From positions 186,001 to 250,000 of the forward strand of contig NZ_MSPR01000001.1 in the NCBI RefSeq assembly GCF_001984715.1: DNA of 64,000 bases, given 5' to 3'. Shown in pieces: positions 27,885-36,326 of the stretch; position 1 is the first letter of the stretch; each line of letters begins with the position of its first letter. The notes beneath the pieces were generated by a model, which saw only the letters and a list, made by a program, of their open reading frames with translations, did no database searches and was not told where the DNA came from. The position numbers and the translations under genes were made by a program. This DNA is from Streptococcus azizii (GTDB lineage: Bacteria > Bacillota > Bacilli > Lactobacillales > Streptococcaceae).

Positions 27885-28550
27885 CTACCCCCATATACAG
27901 CGAATTTCATCCTTAAAGGCACGCGCTGCTGCTGCTGGATCCTCTGCTTCTGTAATGCCACGGCCAGCGATAAAGGTAAAGACATCTACTCCTTCAAAGA
28001 GTTTCAAGGTATCAATATCAAGCCCTCCTGTGACAGATACACGGAAGCCCATGTCAATCAATTTTTTCACCTTGTTCAAGTCTTTTTCACCCCAAGTTTC
28101 CCCTGCAAGAAGAGCGTCACGAGATTGGTGATAAATAGCTTGAGAAATCCCCGCATCTAACCACATTTGAGCATGTTCAAATGTCCAGTCTCCATAGAGT
28201 TCTACCTGAATTTCTCCCTTGTCTCCCCGAACTTCTTGGATGGCTTTTAAGGCTGCTTTCATGGTTGGAATTGTCGCTGAACAGATACAGGTCATCCAGT
28301 CTGCACCACGCACGGCATTATTTTTAGCAACCGTACCACCAGCGTCTGCACACTTAGTATCTGCGACGATGATTTTATGAGGGAAGAGGCTACGAAGCAC
28401 TTCAACCAATTCACTTCCTACTTGGAGCAAGCAAACCGTTCCTGCCTCAATCACATCAACCTCATGACCGACAGATACCGCCGCCTTAATCGCACCTTGT
28501 AGATCTGAATGGTCAAGGGCAACCTGTAAATTTGGAATACGTTTTGTCAT
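27885..28550 (-). CDS. ulaD: 3-keto-L-gulonate-6-phosphate decarboxylase
   Basis: A 221-residue orotidine-monophosphate-decarboxylase-superfamily enzyme yielding L-xylulose 5-phosphate and CO2. The DTKCAD motif (DxKxxD, about 62-67) carries the catalytic Lys and Asp residues; the phosphate-binding end reads FIAGRGI. Upstream it is separated from ulaC by about 850 bp of repeats that begin 15 bases before the ATG, so its transcription must read through that field or start within it. The ribosome site AAAAGAGAA is weak. Confidence 0.94.
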   Translation of the reverse strand: MTKRIPNLQVALDHSDLQGAIKAAVSVGHEVDVIEAGTVCLLQVGSELVEVLRSLFPHKIIVADTKCADAGGTVAKNNAVRGADWMTCICSATIPTMKAALKAIQEVRGDKGEIQVELYGDWTFEHAQMWLDAGISQAIYHQSRDALLAGETWGEKDLNKVKKLIDMGFRVSVTGGLDIDTLKLFEGVDVFTFIAGRGITEAEDPAAAARAFKDEIRCIWG

Positions 28551-28564
28551 ATAAATTCTCTTTT

Positions 28565-29140
28565 CTAATTAAGATACAAAGGGCGTAAAGCGAGCAAAGC
28601 AAAAATAGGAGTTTTGACGCAGAGGGTTGCTGAGAGTTTGCTAAGGCAAACTTCTATTTCCCGTCTTCAAAGGTATACCATACCTTTGAAGCTAGAAAAA
28701 ACTATCTTTTTTGCACAGCTCGTAGCCCGTGTTCAGTTACATCAAGATACAAAGCCCGTGAAAAACTCAAAGCGAAAATAGGAAATGCGACGAAGAAACT
28801 GGAGTTTCTAGGAGTATTTATCCCAAAGGGATTCTCAGCTGTAATCGGCTAAAGCCGAAACAGCTGCCTATCTTTTCGCACAGAGTTTAGGGCGTGTTCA
28901 GTTACATAAGATACGAGGACGTAAGCAACTCCTAGGCAAAATAGACAATCGAAGTAGGTTGACTTGCAACCAATGAGATTGGTCTTTTTGACAGTGAGTT
29001 GTAGTCCGAGTTCAATTACGATGTGAGGACGTTAAAAGGTCTAAGTGAAAATAGGAATTCTGACGCAGAGGGTAGCTGAGAGGTTACCAAAGCAAACTCC
29101 TCTTTCTCGCCTTCAAAGGTATACCATACCTTTGAAACTG
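28565..29140 (+). repeat. Cassette repeat field inside the ula operon
   Basis: Several cassettes separate ulaC from ulaD. Visible hairpins: CTTCAAAGGTAT/ATACCTTTGAAG (28665-28691 and again near 29111), GAAACT/AGTTTC at about 28796 and a nested CAGCTG hairpin at about 28832-28864. Heads with GATACAAAG occur at about 28570 and 28745. The ula genes run leftward through it. No reading frame is credible here. Confidence 0.75.
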
Positions 29141-29141
29141 G

Positions 29142-29349
29142 GCTCACTTTCGTGTTTCTAGGTGACCGTTGAAACAGTTCACCAACTTCTGTGCTCACTT
29201 TCATGTTTTTGGGTGACCAGTTGAAACAGTTCACTGAATTTCTGTGGTCACTTTCATGTTTTTAGGTGACCAGTTGAAACAGTTCACCAACTTCTATGGT
29301 CACTTTCGTGTTTCTAGGTGACCAGTTGAAACAGTTCACTGAACTGTTT
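29142..29349 (+). repeat. Four-copy tandem repeat of about 52 bp
   Basis: Units start at 29142, 29193, 29246 and 29298. Each contains TCACTTTC, GTGTTTCTAGGTGACC (with variants) and GTTGAAACAGTTCAC. Units alternate between CAACTTCT and TGAATTTCT at the end. The same words recur in reverse at 53098-53240. The last unit runs into GAACTGTTTCAA, which pairs with its own TTGAAACAGTTC. Confidence 0.85.
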
Positions 29350-29404
29350 CAATCCACTGGATTATTTCACTTCACTGACTACTTCTATAGCCCCAATACT
29401 TCCA

Positions 29405-29890
29405 TTAGGATTCTAGGTCTAATCCCTCAAGATAGGGGCTATTTTTCGACTCTTCTACCATGGCAAGAACTTCTTCTTCTGATTGGCACTTCACCAAACG
29501 TTCGATAGAATTTTCCAATTCAAAGAGGGCGATGATTTGCGGAATAGCAACAGATGTGTGGATAGCTGAACTGGTTGCAGCAAGAGTCAAGAGAACACTG
29601 ACCTCCTTACCGTCTGGAAAAACGACTGGTTTTGTCAAAGTAATCAAGGCAAAGGAGTCACGTACCACACCTGCTTCTGGACGGGCATGGGGCATCGCCA
29701 TACCTGGCATCAAGATATAGTAAGGGCCATGTTCATTGGTTGATTCAATGATGGCGTGGTAGTATTCCTCTGTGACTGCCCCGCTTTCAATTAAGGGGTT
29801 AACCGCCAAGCGCACTGCTTCTTCCCAAGTCTCTGCTGTCAATCCAAGACGAATCGACTTATTTTCTGTAAAGGCTTGTTTCAAATTCAT
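29405..29890 (-). CDS. ulaC: PTS ascorbate-specific EIIA component
   Basis: A 161-residue mannitol/fructose-type EIIA that takes phosphate from HPr; active H68 lies in MPHARPEAG. ATG 29890 is chosen because AAGGAGA lies seven bases upstream and gives normal length; the frame is open further back. It is the third gene of the transporter set, with ulaB 86 bases upstream. Confidence 0.93.
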   Translation of the reverse strand: MNLKQAFTENKSIRLGLTAETWEEAVRLAVNPLIESGAVTEEYYHAIIESTNEHGPYYILMPGMAMPHARPEAGVVRDSFALITLTKPVVFPDGKEVSVLLTLAATSSAIHTSVAIPQIIALFELENSIERLVKCQSEEEVLAMVEESKNSPYLEGLDLES

Positions 29891-29976
29891 GTAGTTTCTC
29901 CTTTGCTTTTCTATCAAAGAGCTTGGAAATGTTCGTCCCAAGCTCTAAACCGTTTCTATCCTACACTCAAAGAAGT

Positions 29977-30255
29977 TTATAGGACCTCTTGCAACTTTGT
30001 CTTAATTTCATTGTCGTCCATAAGGTTGTCAAGTCCGACTAATTTCCCATTGGTACGCCCTTGCAATTCATCAATTAGATGAATCGAAGCGATCACAATG
30101 TCATAGCCTGCCGCAAGACCTTTTGCCTCACCAACACTACAAGAATTAACCGTGAAATCACTTTGACCAAGATTACGAAGGGCATTTTCTACCTTCATCT
30201 TAATCACCATAGATGATCCCATACCATTTCCACATGCTGTTAATACTTTAACCAT
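29977..30255 (-). CDS. ulaB: PTS ascorbate-specific EIIB component
   Basis: A 92-residue EIIB domain protein with active-site C8 in LTACGNGMGSS, the lactose/ascorbate-type phosphocysteine loop. It transfers phosphate from UlaC to ascorbate entering through UlaA. AGGAGG precedes the ATG. A 143-base gap to ulaA contains no clear terminator. Confidence 0.94.
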   Translation of the reverse strand: MVKVLTACGNGMGSSMVIKMKVENALRNLGQSDFTVNSCSVGEAKGLAAGYDIVIASIHLIDELQGRTNGKLVGLDNLMDDNEIKTKLQEVL

Positions 30256-30398
30256 TTTCTTTTCCTCCTGATAAATGATGTTAATTTTTTAAAACTATCC
30301 ATTGATTACTTGCTCGCGTTCTGTGTGCTTGAAACACCGAGTAACAAAACGCAGATTGCTCAGCAAAGTAAGAGAACTAGACTATCGAATAAACCGAC

Positions 30399-31850
30399 TT
30401 ATTCTTGGGCTTCCCCACGGTAATACGCTTCTTTATCCTTGGCTCTAGCAAATTGAATTTGTGGGATTGCAAGGAAGAACAAGCAAACCAAAACATATCC
30501 AATCACACCAAGCGCTTTGAAGAGATAACCAAATCCTAACCATGGTAATTCAAAGTCAATATTTCCATGGTAGCCGCCGTAAGCAGCTAGATCAAGTAAG
30601 GCAACGCAGGCTGCACCAAGTGCTACCTGAAGCACACCTGAGATAAAGGATAGGATAACCGCTGCTTTCCAGCCACCACGTTTATCCGCATAGACCGCAA
30701 TCGCTGCATTGTCAAAGAATACTGGTACGAAACCGGTGATGATAAGGATTGGATTTTTGAACACAATCAATAACACGATGGTAATCAGCTGTCCAATCAA
30801 GCCAAAGGCAAAACCAGAAAGCACTGCATTTGGAGAGCCAAAACCGTAGGCTGCCGCAACGTCTACCGCTGGGAAAGAACCTGGAAGGAGTTTGCTTGAG
30901 ATTCCTTGGAAGGCATTGGTCAACTCCGTTACGAACATCCGTACCCCTTGCATCAAGATAAAGAGATAAACAGAGAAGGTAAAGGCGGTCTGGATAATAT
31001 ACATGTAGAAATCTTGTTTTTCTGGATTGAAAGGTGTTCCTGAGGTGATGACTTCTTTATTCGCCATTACTTCTGGGCCTAAGACTAAGAGAATGGCACC
31101 GAAGAATACCAACATCAAAGTCGCAGAGGCCACTACGGTATCGTGGAAAATGGACAAGAATTTCGGCAATTTTAAGTTGTCCAAGTTCTCTTCTTTCTTA
31201 CCCAATTTTCCAGCAACTTTATCAACAAACCAAATAGCAAATTGTTGTTGGTGACCGATGGCAAAACCTCCGCCCCCTGTCAAGCGTTGAGTCGCTTCCA
31301 CAGTCATATTCGAGCTGACTGCCCAATAAAGACCACAGATAATCCCAATCGCTGTAACCCCAAATCCATTTCTCAGTTGAGGAATGAGGAAGAGGACCAT
31401 CAACGAGATAGTCGCTGCTTGTTGGACCATGATATGACCTGTGATAAATAGAGTCCGAACTTTGGTAATTTTACGAAGAGCAACCAGCAAAATATTGATT
31501 CCAAAACCAATCAAGAGCGCTGTTGTTGCTGCCCCAACAAAGTCAGGAAACATTTCCTGAATCTTAGTGTTGGCAGCTGTCAGACCAAAGTAAGGGTCAA
31601 TTACTGCTGCACCGATATTGAACTTAAAGTTGAGCGCTGCGAGGATTGGTCGGAAAGTTGTTACCAAGCCACCAGCTGCCACGTTCAAAATCATATACCC
31701 TACTGTAGCTTTGACAAAGCCTGCAAAGATATCATGACCTGGCTTTTTCAAGAGGGCATATCCCACAAGGACTAAAAGTCCGACGAAGAAGGCTGGATTC
31801 TGCAAAATATTTTGCGAGAACCAATTCAGAATGTTATTCAAAATCTCCAT
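30399..31850 (-). CDS. ulaA: PTS ascorbate-specific EIIC transporter
   Basis: A 483-residue permease with about eleven membrane segments that imports and phosphorylates L-ascorbate. I use ATG 31850 (MEILNNILNWFSQNILQNPA), preceded by AAAGGAG with eight-base spacing; the frame stays open into the promoter but those residues are not membrane-like. Typical family segments: GGGFAIGHQQQFAIW and GSPNAVLSGFAFG. It is the first gene of ulaABC-DEF. Confidence 0.95.
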   Translation of the reverse strand: MEILNNILNWFSQNILQNPAFFVGLLVLVGYALLKKPGHDIFAGFVKATVGYMILNVAAGGLVTTFRPILAALNFKFNIGAAVIDPYFGLTAANTKIQEMFPDFVGAATTALLIGFGINILLVALRKITKVRTLFITGHIMVQQAATISLMVLFLIPQLRNGFGVTAIGIICGLYWAVSSNMTVEATQRLTGGGGFAIGHQQQFAIWFVDKVAGKLGKKEENLDNLKLPKFLSIFHDTVVASATLMLVFFGAILLVLGPEVMANKEVITSGTPFNPEKQDFYMYIIQTAFTFSVYLFILMQGVRMFVTELTNAFQGISSKLLPGSFPAVDVAAAYGFGSPNAVLSGFAFGLIGQLITIVLLIVFKNPILIITGFVPVFFDNAAIAVYADKRGGWKAAVILSFISGVLQVALGAACVALLDLAAYGGYHGNIDFELPWLGFGYLFKALGVIGYVLVCLFFLAIPQIQFARAKDKEAYYRGEAQE

Positions 31851-31890
31851 TCTATTTCTCCTTTTCTTTATTTTTGTTTTTCCTGTCTTC

Positions 31891-31959
31891 ATTATATTAT
31901 TTGTAAACGCATACAAAAAGACCAAATAAAGCACAGGAATGTGTTCACGTTTGGACTGT
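31891..31959 (-). promoter_or_regulatory. ulaA promoter with cre and presumed UlaR site
   Basis: The -10 is TATAAT (complement of 31891-31896). TGTATGCGTTTACA (complement of 31902-31915) matches the cre consensus at 13 of 14 positions. The 45-bp block 31915-31959 matches 20643-20687 before ulaG at 42 of 45 positions and lies exactly 18 bases from the -10, as at ulaG. Confidence 0.8.
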
Positions 31960-32039
31960 ATGAAAAGGCAAAAAAAGAGGTCAAGACCTCTCAAGTCGAC
32001 TCCCATTCATTTTTATCGTCTTTTGGCTTGCTTTCAGAC

Positions 32040-32270
32040 CCTACATTCACAAGCAGAGTATTTATCCTTGCTTTCCAATTTCTTAGCTCGGGTTCAATTA
32101 CAAGATACAAAAGGCGTATAAAACTCAAAGTAAACAATAGAAGTTTTGACGAGTGAAAAGCTCCAGTCGTGGTATTTACTCACTGAGACTCTTGACCAAG
32201 TATCCTTTTGATGTTTAAAGAGTATAAAGATTCCTTCAATAGTCTAAGGATAGACGATTGAAGGCTGTAG
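32040..32270 (+). repeat. Cassette repeat, degraded copy
   Basis: Contains a head variant (AAGATACAAAAGGCGTATAA), the right terminal module (GTATCCTTTTGATGTTTAAAG-AGTAT, about 32203-32225) and a CCTTCAATAGTCTA/TAGACGATTGAAGG hairpin just after it. It occupies the gap between the ulaA promoter and pgi. Confidence 0.65.
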
Positions 32271-32272
32271 AC

Positions 32273-32298
32273 AAAAAACCAGCCTTTTCAGCTGGTTC
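32273..32298 (-). terminator. pgi terminator
   Basis: AACCAGC and GCTGGTT form a perfect stem around a short loop; on the minus strand TTTTTTGT follows. Confidence 0.85.
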
Positions 32299-32316
32299 CT
32301 GTTTCTTATATAAGGA

Positions 32317-33666
32317 TTAAAGACGAGCGTTCAACTCTGCTCCTAGTTCTTCAAATCCTGGTTTACCTAGCAAGGCAAACATATTTTTCTTATAGGCTTC
32401 TACCCCTGGTTGGTCAAATGGGTTTACACCATTGAGGTAACCTGAAAGGGCAATCGCTAGTTCAAAGAAGTAGATGGTGTAGCCAAGCGTAAACTCATCT
32501 TGTTGTGGAAGAGTGACGAACATATTTGGCACACCTCCATCTGTATGCGCAAGAAGCACACCATCCGTTGCTTTTTTGTTCACGAAGTCAACATCTTTTC
32601 CTTGAAGATAACCGAGACCATCTAAATCTTCTGCCATTTCTGGAATCAAGATATTTTTTCTCGGTTTGTCGATGCGAATAACCGTTTCAAAGAGGTTACG
32701 GTAGCCTTCTTGGATAAATTGACCAAGTGAATGTAGGTCGGTTGAGAAGTTCGCTGACGTTGGGTAAATTCCTTTTTGGTCCTTACCTTCTGATTCACCA
32801 GCTAATTGTTTCCACCATTCGCTAAAGTACTGCAAGGATGGCTCATAATTGGCCAAGATTTCTGTCACATAGCCTTTTCTGTAAAGAATGTTCCGAACAA
32901 CAGCATATTGGTAGGCCTCATTTTCTGCAATCTTATCAGAAGCATAATCCTTACGAGCTGCATTTGCCCCCTCCATAAGGGCTGTAATATCTGCTCCTGA
33001 TGCTGCAATCGGCAACAAGCCTACAGCTGTCAAAACAGAGAACCGTCCACCGACATTATCTGGAACAACGAATGTCTCCCAACCATTTGCATCAGCCTCT
33101 ACCTTAACCGCTCCACGTTCACGATCTGTTGTAGCATAAATGCGCTTGTTGGCTTCGTCTTGACCGTATTTTTTTACGAGCAACTCTTTAAAGACACGAA
33201 AGGCAATCGCAGGTTCAGTAGTAGTACCTGATTTTGAAATCACGTTCACGGAGAAATCTTTATCTGCTACATAGTCAACCAAATCAGCCAAATAGCTAGA
33301 TGAAATGGAGTTTCCAGCATATAAAATTTGTGGCGCCTTGCGCTCCTCTTTACTTTGTAGGTTTGCAAAAGAAGTATTCAAGAAATCAATCGCTGCTTTT
33401 GCACCAAGGTAAGAGCCTCCGATACCGATGACCACCAATACATCGCTATCTGATTGAATTTTTGCTGCCGCATCTTGAATACGAGCAAACTCTTCTTTGT
33501 CATAGTTTTCTGGTAAATCTAACCAACCAAGCATTTCAGCTCCAGCTCCAGTACCGTTACGCAAGTCCGTATCCAGCGCTGTCACTTGGCTTTGTAAAAA
33601 GTCCAATTCCGTTGGAGCAACGAATTGTCCTAAAACTTTTGAATAATCAAATTGGATATGTGCCAT
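32317..33666 (-). CDS. pgi: Glucose-6-phosphate isomerase
   Basis: A 449-residue glycolytic enzyme interconverting glucose 6-phosphate and fructose 6-phosphate, of normal Firmicutes length. Signatures: [12 protein letters not shown] (about 77-88), [17 protein letters not shown] (sugar-phosphate binding, about 140-156), [14 protein letters not shown], and a C-terminal [18 protein letters not shown] lies before the ATG. It is monocistronic, with promoter and terminator visible. Confidence 0.97.
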   Translation of the reverse strand: MAHIQFDYSKVLGQFVAPTELDFLQSQVTALDTDLRNGTGAGAEMLGWLDLPENYDKEEFARIQDAAAKIQSDSDVLVVIGIGGSYLGAKAAIDFLNTSFANLQSKEERKAPQILYAGNSISSSYLADLVDYVADKDFSVNVISKSGTTTEPAIAFRVFKELLVKKYGQDEANKRIYATTDRERGAVKVEADANGWETFVVPDNVGGRFSVLTAVGLLPIAASGADITALMEGANAARKDYASDKIAENEAYQYAVVRNILYRKGYVTEILANYEPSLQYFSEWWKQLAGESEGKDQKGIYPTSANFSTDLHSLGQFIQEGYRNLFETVIRIDKPRKNILIPEMAEDLDGLGYLQGKDVDFVNKKATDGVLLAHTDGGVPNMFVTLPQQDEFTLGYTIYFFELAIALSGYLNGVNPFDQPGVEAYKKNMFALLGKPGFEELGAELNARL

Positions 33667-33696
33667 TGTAAATCCTCCATTTTTTCTATATAGCTA

Positions 33697-33725
33697 ATGA
33701 TAACGCTTTATTGATTTTTTTTCAA
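33697..33725 (-). promoter_or_regulatory. pgi promoter with cre-like site
   Basis: TTGAAA (complement of 33720-33725), a 17-bp spacer and TATCAT (complement of 33697-33702). ATAAAGCGTTATCA within it matches 12 of 14 cre positions. Confidence 0.7.
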
Positions 33726-33904
33726 GGAAATTCTACGTTTTCATTTATTTTCATAAAACGACCGGCATATTTTCTTACAATTTTTGAAAAACTGCAGATT
33801 TTATCTTTCATATCTCTCATTGGCTCGCCACAAATGGCTAATACTCACTAACTATGGTTCTGCGATCTAGACTATCTCTTATTATGAAACCATCGTCGAG
33901 GTGT

Positions 33905-34546
33905 CATACTCAATAAAAATCAACAGTAGACTAGCTTTCATAATTGAGAATTGTGAAAGGTTGGACAGGAGATTAGCACCGCTCATTTCCTTATAATTGA
34001 AGCCGAAGGTAGTTGAAATAAGAGAAGATACGAGAGCGTTAGACACGAGTTTCACTCGTTCTATTTCCAACCTTCAACAGTCTATCCCTAGACTGTTGAA
34101 GCAACTCCTAGAAAAAATAGACAATCGAAGCGGCTTGTCTTGCAACCAATGAGATTGGTCTTTTTTTCAGTGAGTTGTAGCTCGAGTTCAATTACAAGAT
34201 ACAAAGGGCGTGTAAAAACCGACTGAAAATTAGGAGGCTGCCACAGTGTTCGATGAACACAAGAAAGCCTATCTTTTTTCCGAGGTTTTAGGCTGAACTC
34301 AATTCCACAAGATGTGAGGACGTTAAAAGGTCTAAGTGAAAATAGGAATTCTGACGCAGAGTCTAGAGACTCTAGGAAGAATTATCTTTTTCACACAGGC
34401 CTTAGTCCGAACTCAGTTATAAGATACAAATCCCGTGAAAAACTCAAAGTGAAAATAGGAAATACGACGAGTGAAAAGCTCCAATCGTGATATTCACTCC
34501 CCGAAACTCTTGACAACGTATTCTTTTGATTTTTAAAGAGTATCAA
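33905..34546 (+). repeat. Cassette repeat, full length
   Basis: Left end ATACTCAATAAAAATCAAC; right end GTATTC-TTTTGATTTTTAAAGAGTAT. Distinct hairpins inside: CTTCAACAGTCTA/TAGACTGTTGAAG (about 34067-34098), GGCTTG-type CAACC at about 34130, GTGTTC/GAACAC at about 34245, AGAGTC/GACTCT at about 34357. The heads GATACAAAG and GATGTGAGGACG alternate. The gap 33731-33900 before it shows nothing recognisable. Confidence 0.8.
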
Positions 34547-34599
34547 GGTTTGGAAACTATTTCTTATACCCAATGACAGTGACCAGATGGTTGTATCAA

Positions 34600-34678
34600 A
34601 AAAGAGCACACACCCGACATCGCTTAGGGCTGCTGGATTCCTCCCCTGACCCGCTTCACGCACAGATGTTGCTCCACC
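34600..34678 (-). ncRNA. ffs: Signal recognition particle RNA (4.5S / scRNA)
   Basis: On the minus strand the sequence contains GGGTCAGGGGAGGAATCC followed by AGCAGCCCTAA, the conserved SRP RNA domain IV hairpin with its asymmetric loop. The flanks GTGCGTGAAGC and GCGATGTCGGGTGTGTGC close the long arm, and a T-run (34598-34603) ends it. The promoter is TTGCAC (complement of 34705-34710), 16 bp, TATAAT (complement of 34683-34688). It lies directly after tadA, as in other streptococci. Ends are estimated to within a few bases. Confidence 0.92.
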
Positions 34679-34682
34679 TATC

Positions 34683-34710
34683 ATTATACCATAAATCTCA
34701 GATTGTGCAA
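34683..34710 (-). promoter_or_regulatory. ffs promoter
   Basis: TTGCAC, 16-bp spacer and TATAAT on the minus strand, ending about seven bases before the predicted RNA 5' end. Confidence 0.75.
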
Positions 34711-34716
34711 GCATTA

Positions 34717-35244
34717 CTATTTTAGTGACTCCATATCTGGCTGCTCCTCCTGCTTTTGGGCGTTCTTTTTCTTGCGCCCTTGGCGAAAAAAGGTCTGCAG
34801 GATGGTCGCACATTCACTTTCTAAAATCCCCGATTCAAGCCCGACACGATGATTGAGGCGTTCGTCTTGAAGGATATTGTAAAGACTACCCGCTGCGCCA
34901 AACTTCCGATTAGGAGCGCCATAGATAACCCGTGGGATACGCGCTAGACCGATAGCTCCGCTACACATGACGCAGGGTTCAATGGTCACAAACAGGGTCG
35001 TATCCAACAAACGCCAGTTAGCCTCCTGCTGATTAGCCTCTTGAATGGCCATGATTTCCGCATGCAGGATCGCTTGATTGGACTCTTCACGCGCATTATG
35101 TCCTCGTCCGATAATCTTACCGTCTTTGACAATGACACACCCTATCGGAATTTCATCTTTTTCCAAAGAACGTCCTGCCTCTTTTAAGGCCTCCCGCATA
35201 AAATATTCTTTTTCTTCCTGACTATAGTCGCTTCTTATTTCCAT
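34717..35244 (-). CDS. tadA: tRNA-specific adenosine deaminase
   Basis: A 175-residue zinc deaminase that makes inosine at the wobble position of tRNA-Arg(ACG). Zinc and catalytic residues: H61 and E63 in HAEI, and C91 and C94 in EPCVMCSGAI. The C-terminal tail (GRKKKNAQKQEEQPDMES) is basic then acidic, slightly longer than in E. coli TadA. The gene ends 6 bases before the ffs promoter. Confidence 0.94.
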   Translation of the reverse strand: MEIRSDYSQEEKEYFMREALKEAGRSLEKDEIPIGCVIVKDGKIIGRGHNAREESNQAILHAEIMAIQEANQQEANWRLLDTTLFVTIEPCVMCSGAIGLARIPRVIYGAPNRKFGAAGSLYNILQDERLNHRVGLESGILESECATILQTFFRQGRKKKNAQKQEEQPDMESLK

Positions 35245-35304
35245 ATCCGTATTATAGTTTTTTTAAACACTAATATCAATCAAAATTCTTCAATAAGTGG
35301 TTTT

Positions 35305-35848
35305 TATACTCAATAAAAATCAAAAGTAGACTAGGAAACGAAGGCGAAGGTAGTTGAAATAGTTGATAACTATTTCAAGTTGGAAATAAGAAAAGTCGTG
35401 ACTTTTCTCAATAGTTCCCCCCTATTTCAAGGGAACAGGCTGAAAACCTCCACTGGAGCTTTTCACTCGTCAAGATACGAGGAGGTAAAACAACTCCTAG
35501 ACAAAATAGAAAATGCGACGAAGAAGTAAAGGACGTTTGCTAAGGCAAACTTCTATTTCCCGCCTTCAAAGGTATACTATACCTTTGAAGCTAGGAGTAT
35601 TTATCTTTTTGTCAGCGAGTTGTAGTCCGAGTTCAATTACAAGATACAAAGGGCGTGTAAAAAGCGACTGAAAAATAGGAGATTGACGACGTGTTTGTTG
35701 AACACGAGGAAATCTATCCCTAAAGGGATTCTCAGCTGTAATCAGCTAAAGCTGAAACATCTGCCTATCTTTTTTCCGAGCTTTTAGCCCGTGTTCAATT
35801 CACCGAGACTCTTGACGACGTATCCTTTTGATTTTTAAAGAGTATTAG
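35305..35848 (+). repeat. Cassette repeat, full length, twin of 38977-39357
   Basis: Left end TATACTCAATAAAAATCAAA; right end GTATCC-TTTTGATTTTTAAAGAGTAT. From 35309 to 35638 it is nearly identical (two differences seen) to the copy at 38981-39311. It then carries one additional 162-bp cassette (35639-35800), delimited on both sides by GTTCAATT, which the twin lacks. Hairpins: TTGAAATAGTT/AACTATTTCAA, GAAAAGTC/GACTTTTC, CTTCAAAGGTATA palindrome, GTGTT/AACAC and a nested CAGCTG type. Confidence 0.88.
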
Positions 35849-35931
35849 GCTAGCTCAAAAACAACATACACTGTAATAGACAACAATAAAACACTCTAAA
35901 CGTATTCAATTTTCTCATCTGACTAGATGGA

Positions 35932-36153
35932 GGAGTCTGGGGCAAAAGTCTCCTTGACTACAGCAAAAAGAAAGAGAATGGATGCCCTTGCTTTTTGCAC
36001 CAATGAGATAGTATTGATAAAATATAGTTGTCGAAATCATATTAGAAAGGCTAGCTCATGCATAGTTACTATAACACAAAATTAAAATCAACGACTCACA
36101 TCAAAACGTGAATCTCTGATTTTTTCTGATTATGGGACTTTTATCTCAGACCC
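35932..36153. repeat. MITE-like element, GGGTCTGAGACAAAAGT type (copy 2)
   Basis: Left end GGAGTCTGGGGCAAAAGTC; complement of the right end GGGTCTGAGATAAAAGTCCC. It matches the ends of the element at 6801-6960, but the internal sequence differs. It has a GCAAAAAG/CTTTTTGC pair inside. No coding capacity. Confidence 0.5.
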
Positions 36154-36167
36154 TTTTATTTTTCAAA

Positions 36168-36252
36168 ACACAGAAAACGCTTTATTTTTTATAGAAATAG
36201 TAATATGATAGAGATATCAAATATAAAGGAGCAAAGTTTGAAAAAAGAATAA
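36168..36252 (+). pseudogene. Promoter and start of a gene lost downstream
   Basis: A cre-like AGAAAACGCTTTATT, a TATGAT-type -10 (about 36205), a strong AAAGGAG (36225-36231) and TTG at 36238 followed by AAA AAA GAA TAA. The signals are good but the frame stops after four codons and IS110-type sequence begins nearby. It looks like the 5' stub of a gene cut off by insertion or deletion. Confidence 0.45.
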
Positions 36253-36326
36253 AAGTTAATTGATTTATTATTTACCCCAATTTTGGGCACACTAAAAAGA
36301 GGTCTTAAACCTTAATTTTTAAAAAC

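Noticed and set aside
29016-29234. A 72-residue reading frame in the tandem repeat
   Set aside because: It is a by-product of the 52-bp repeat period; there is no start signal.
34391-34813. A 140-residue minus-strand reading frame
   Set aside because: It overlaps ffs and the tadA end, and its translation is repeat and SRP RNA sequence with no family likeness.
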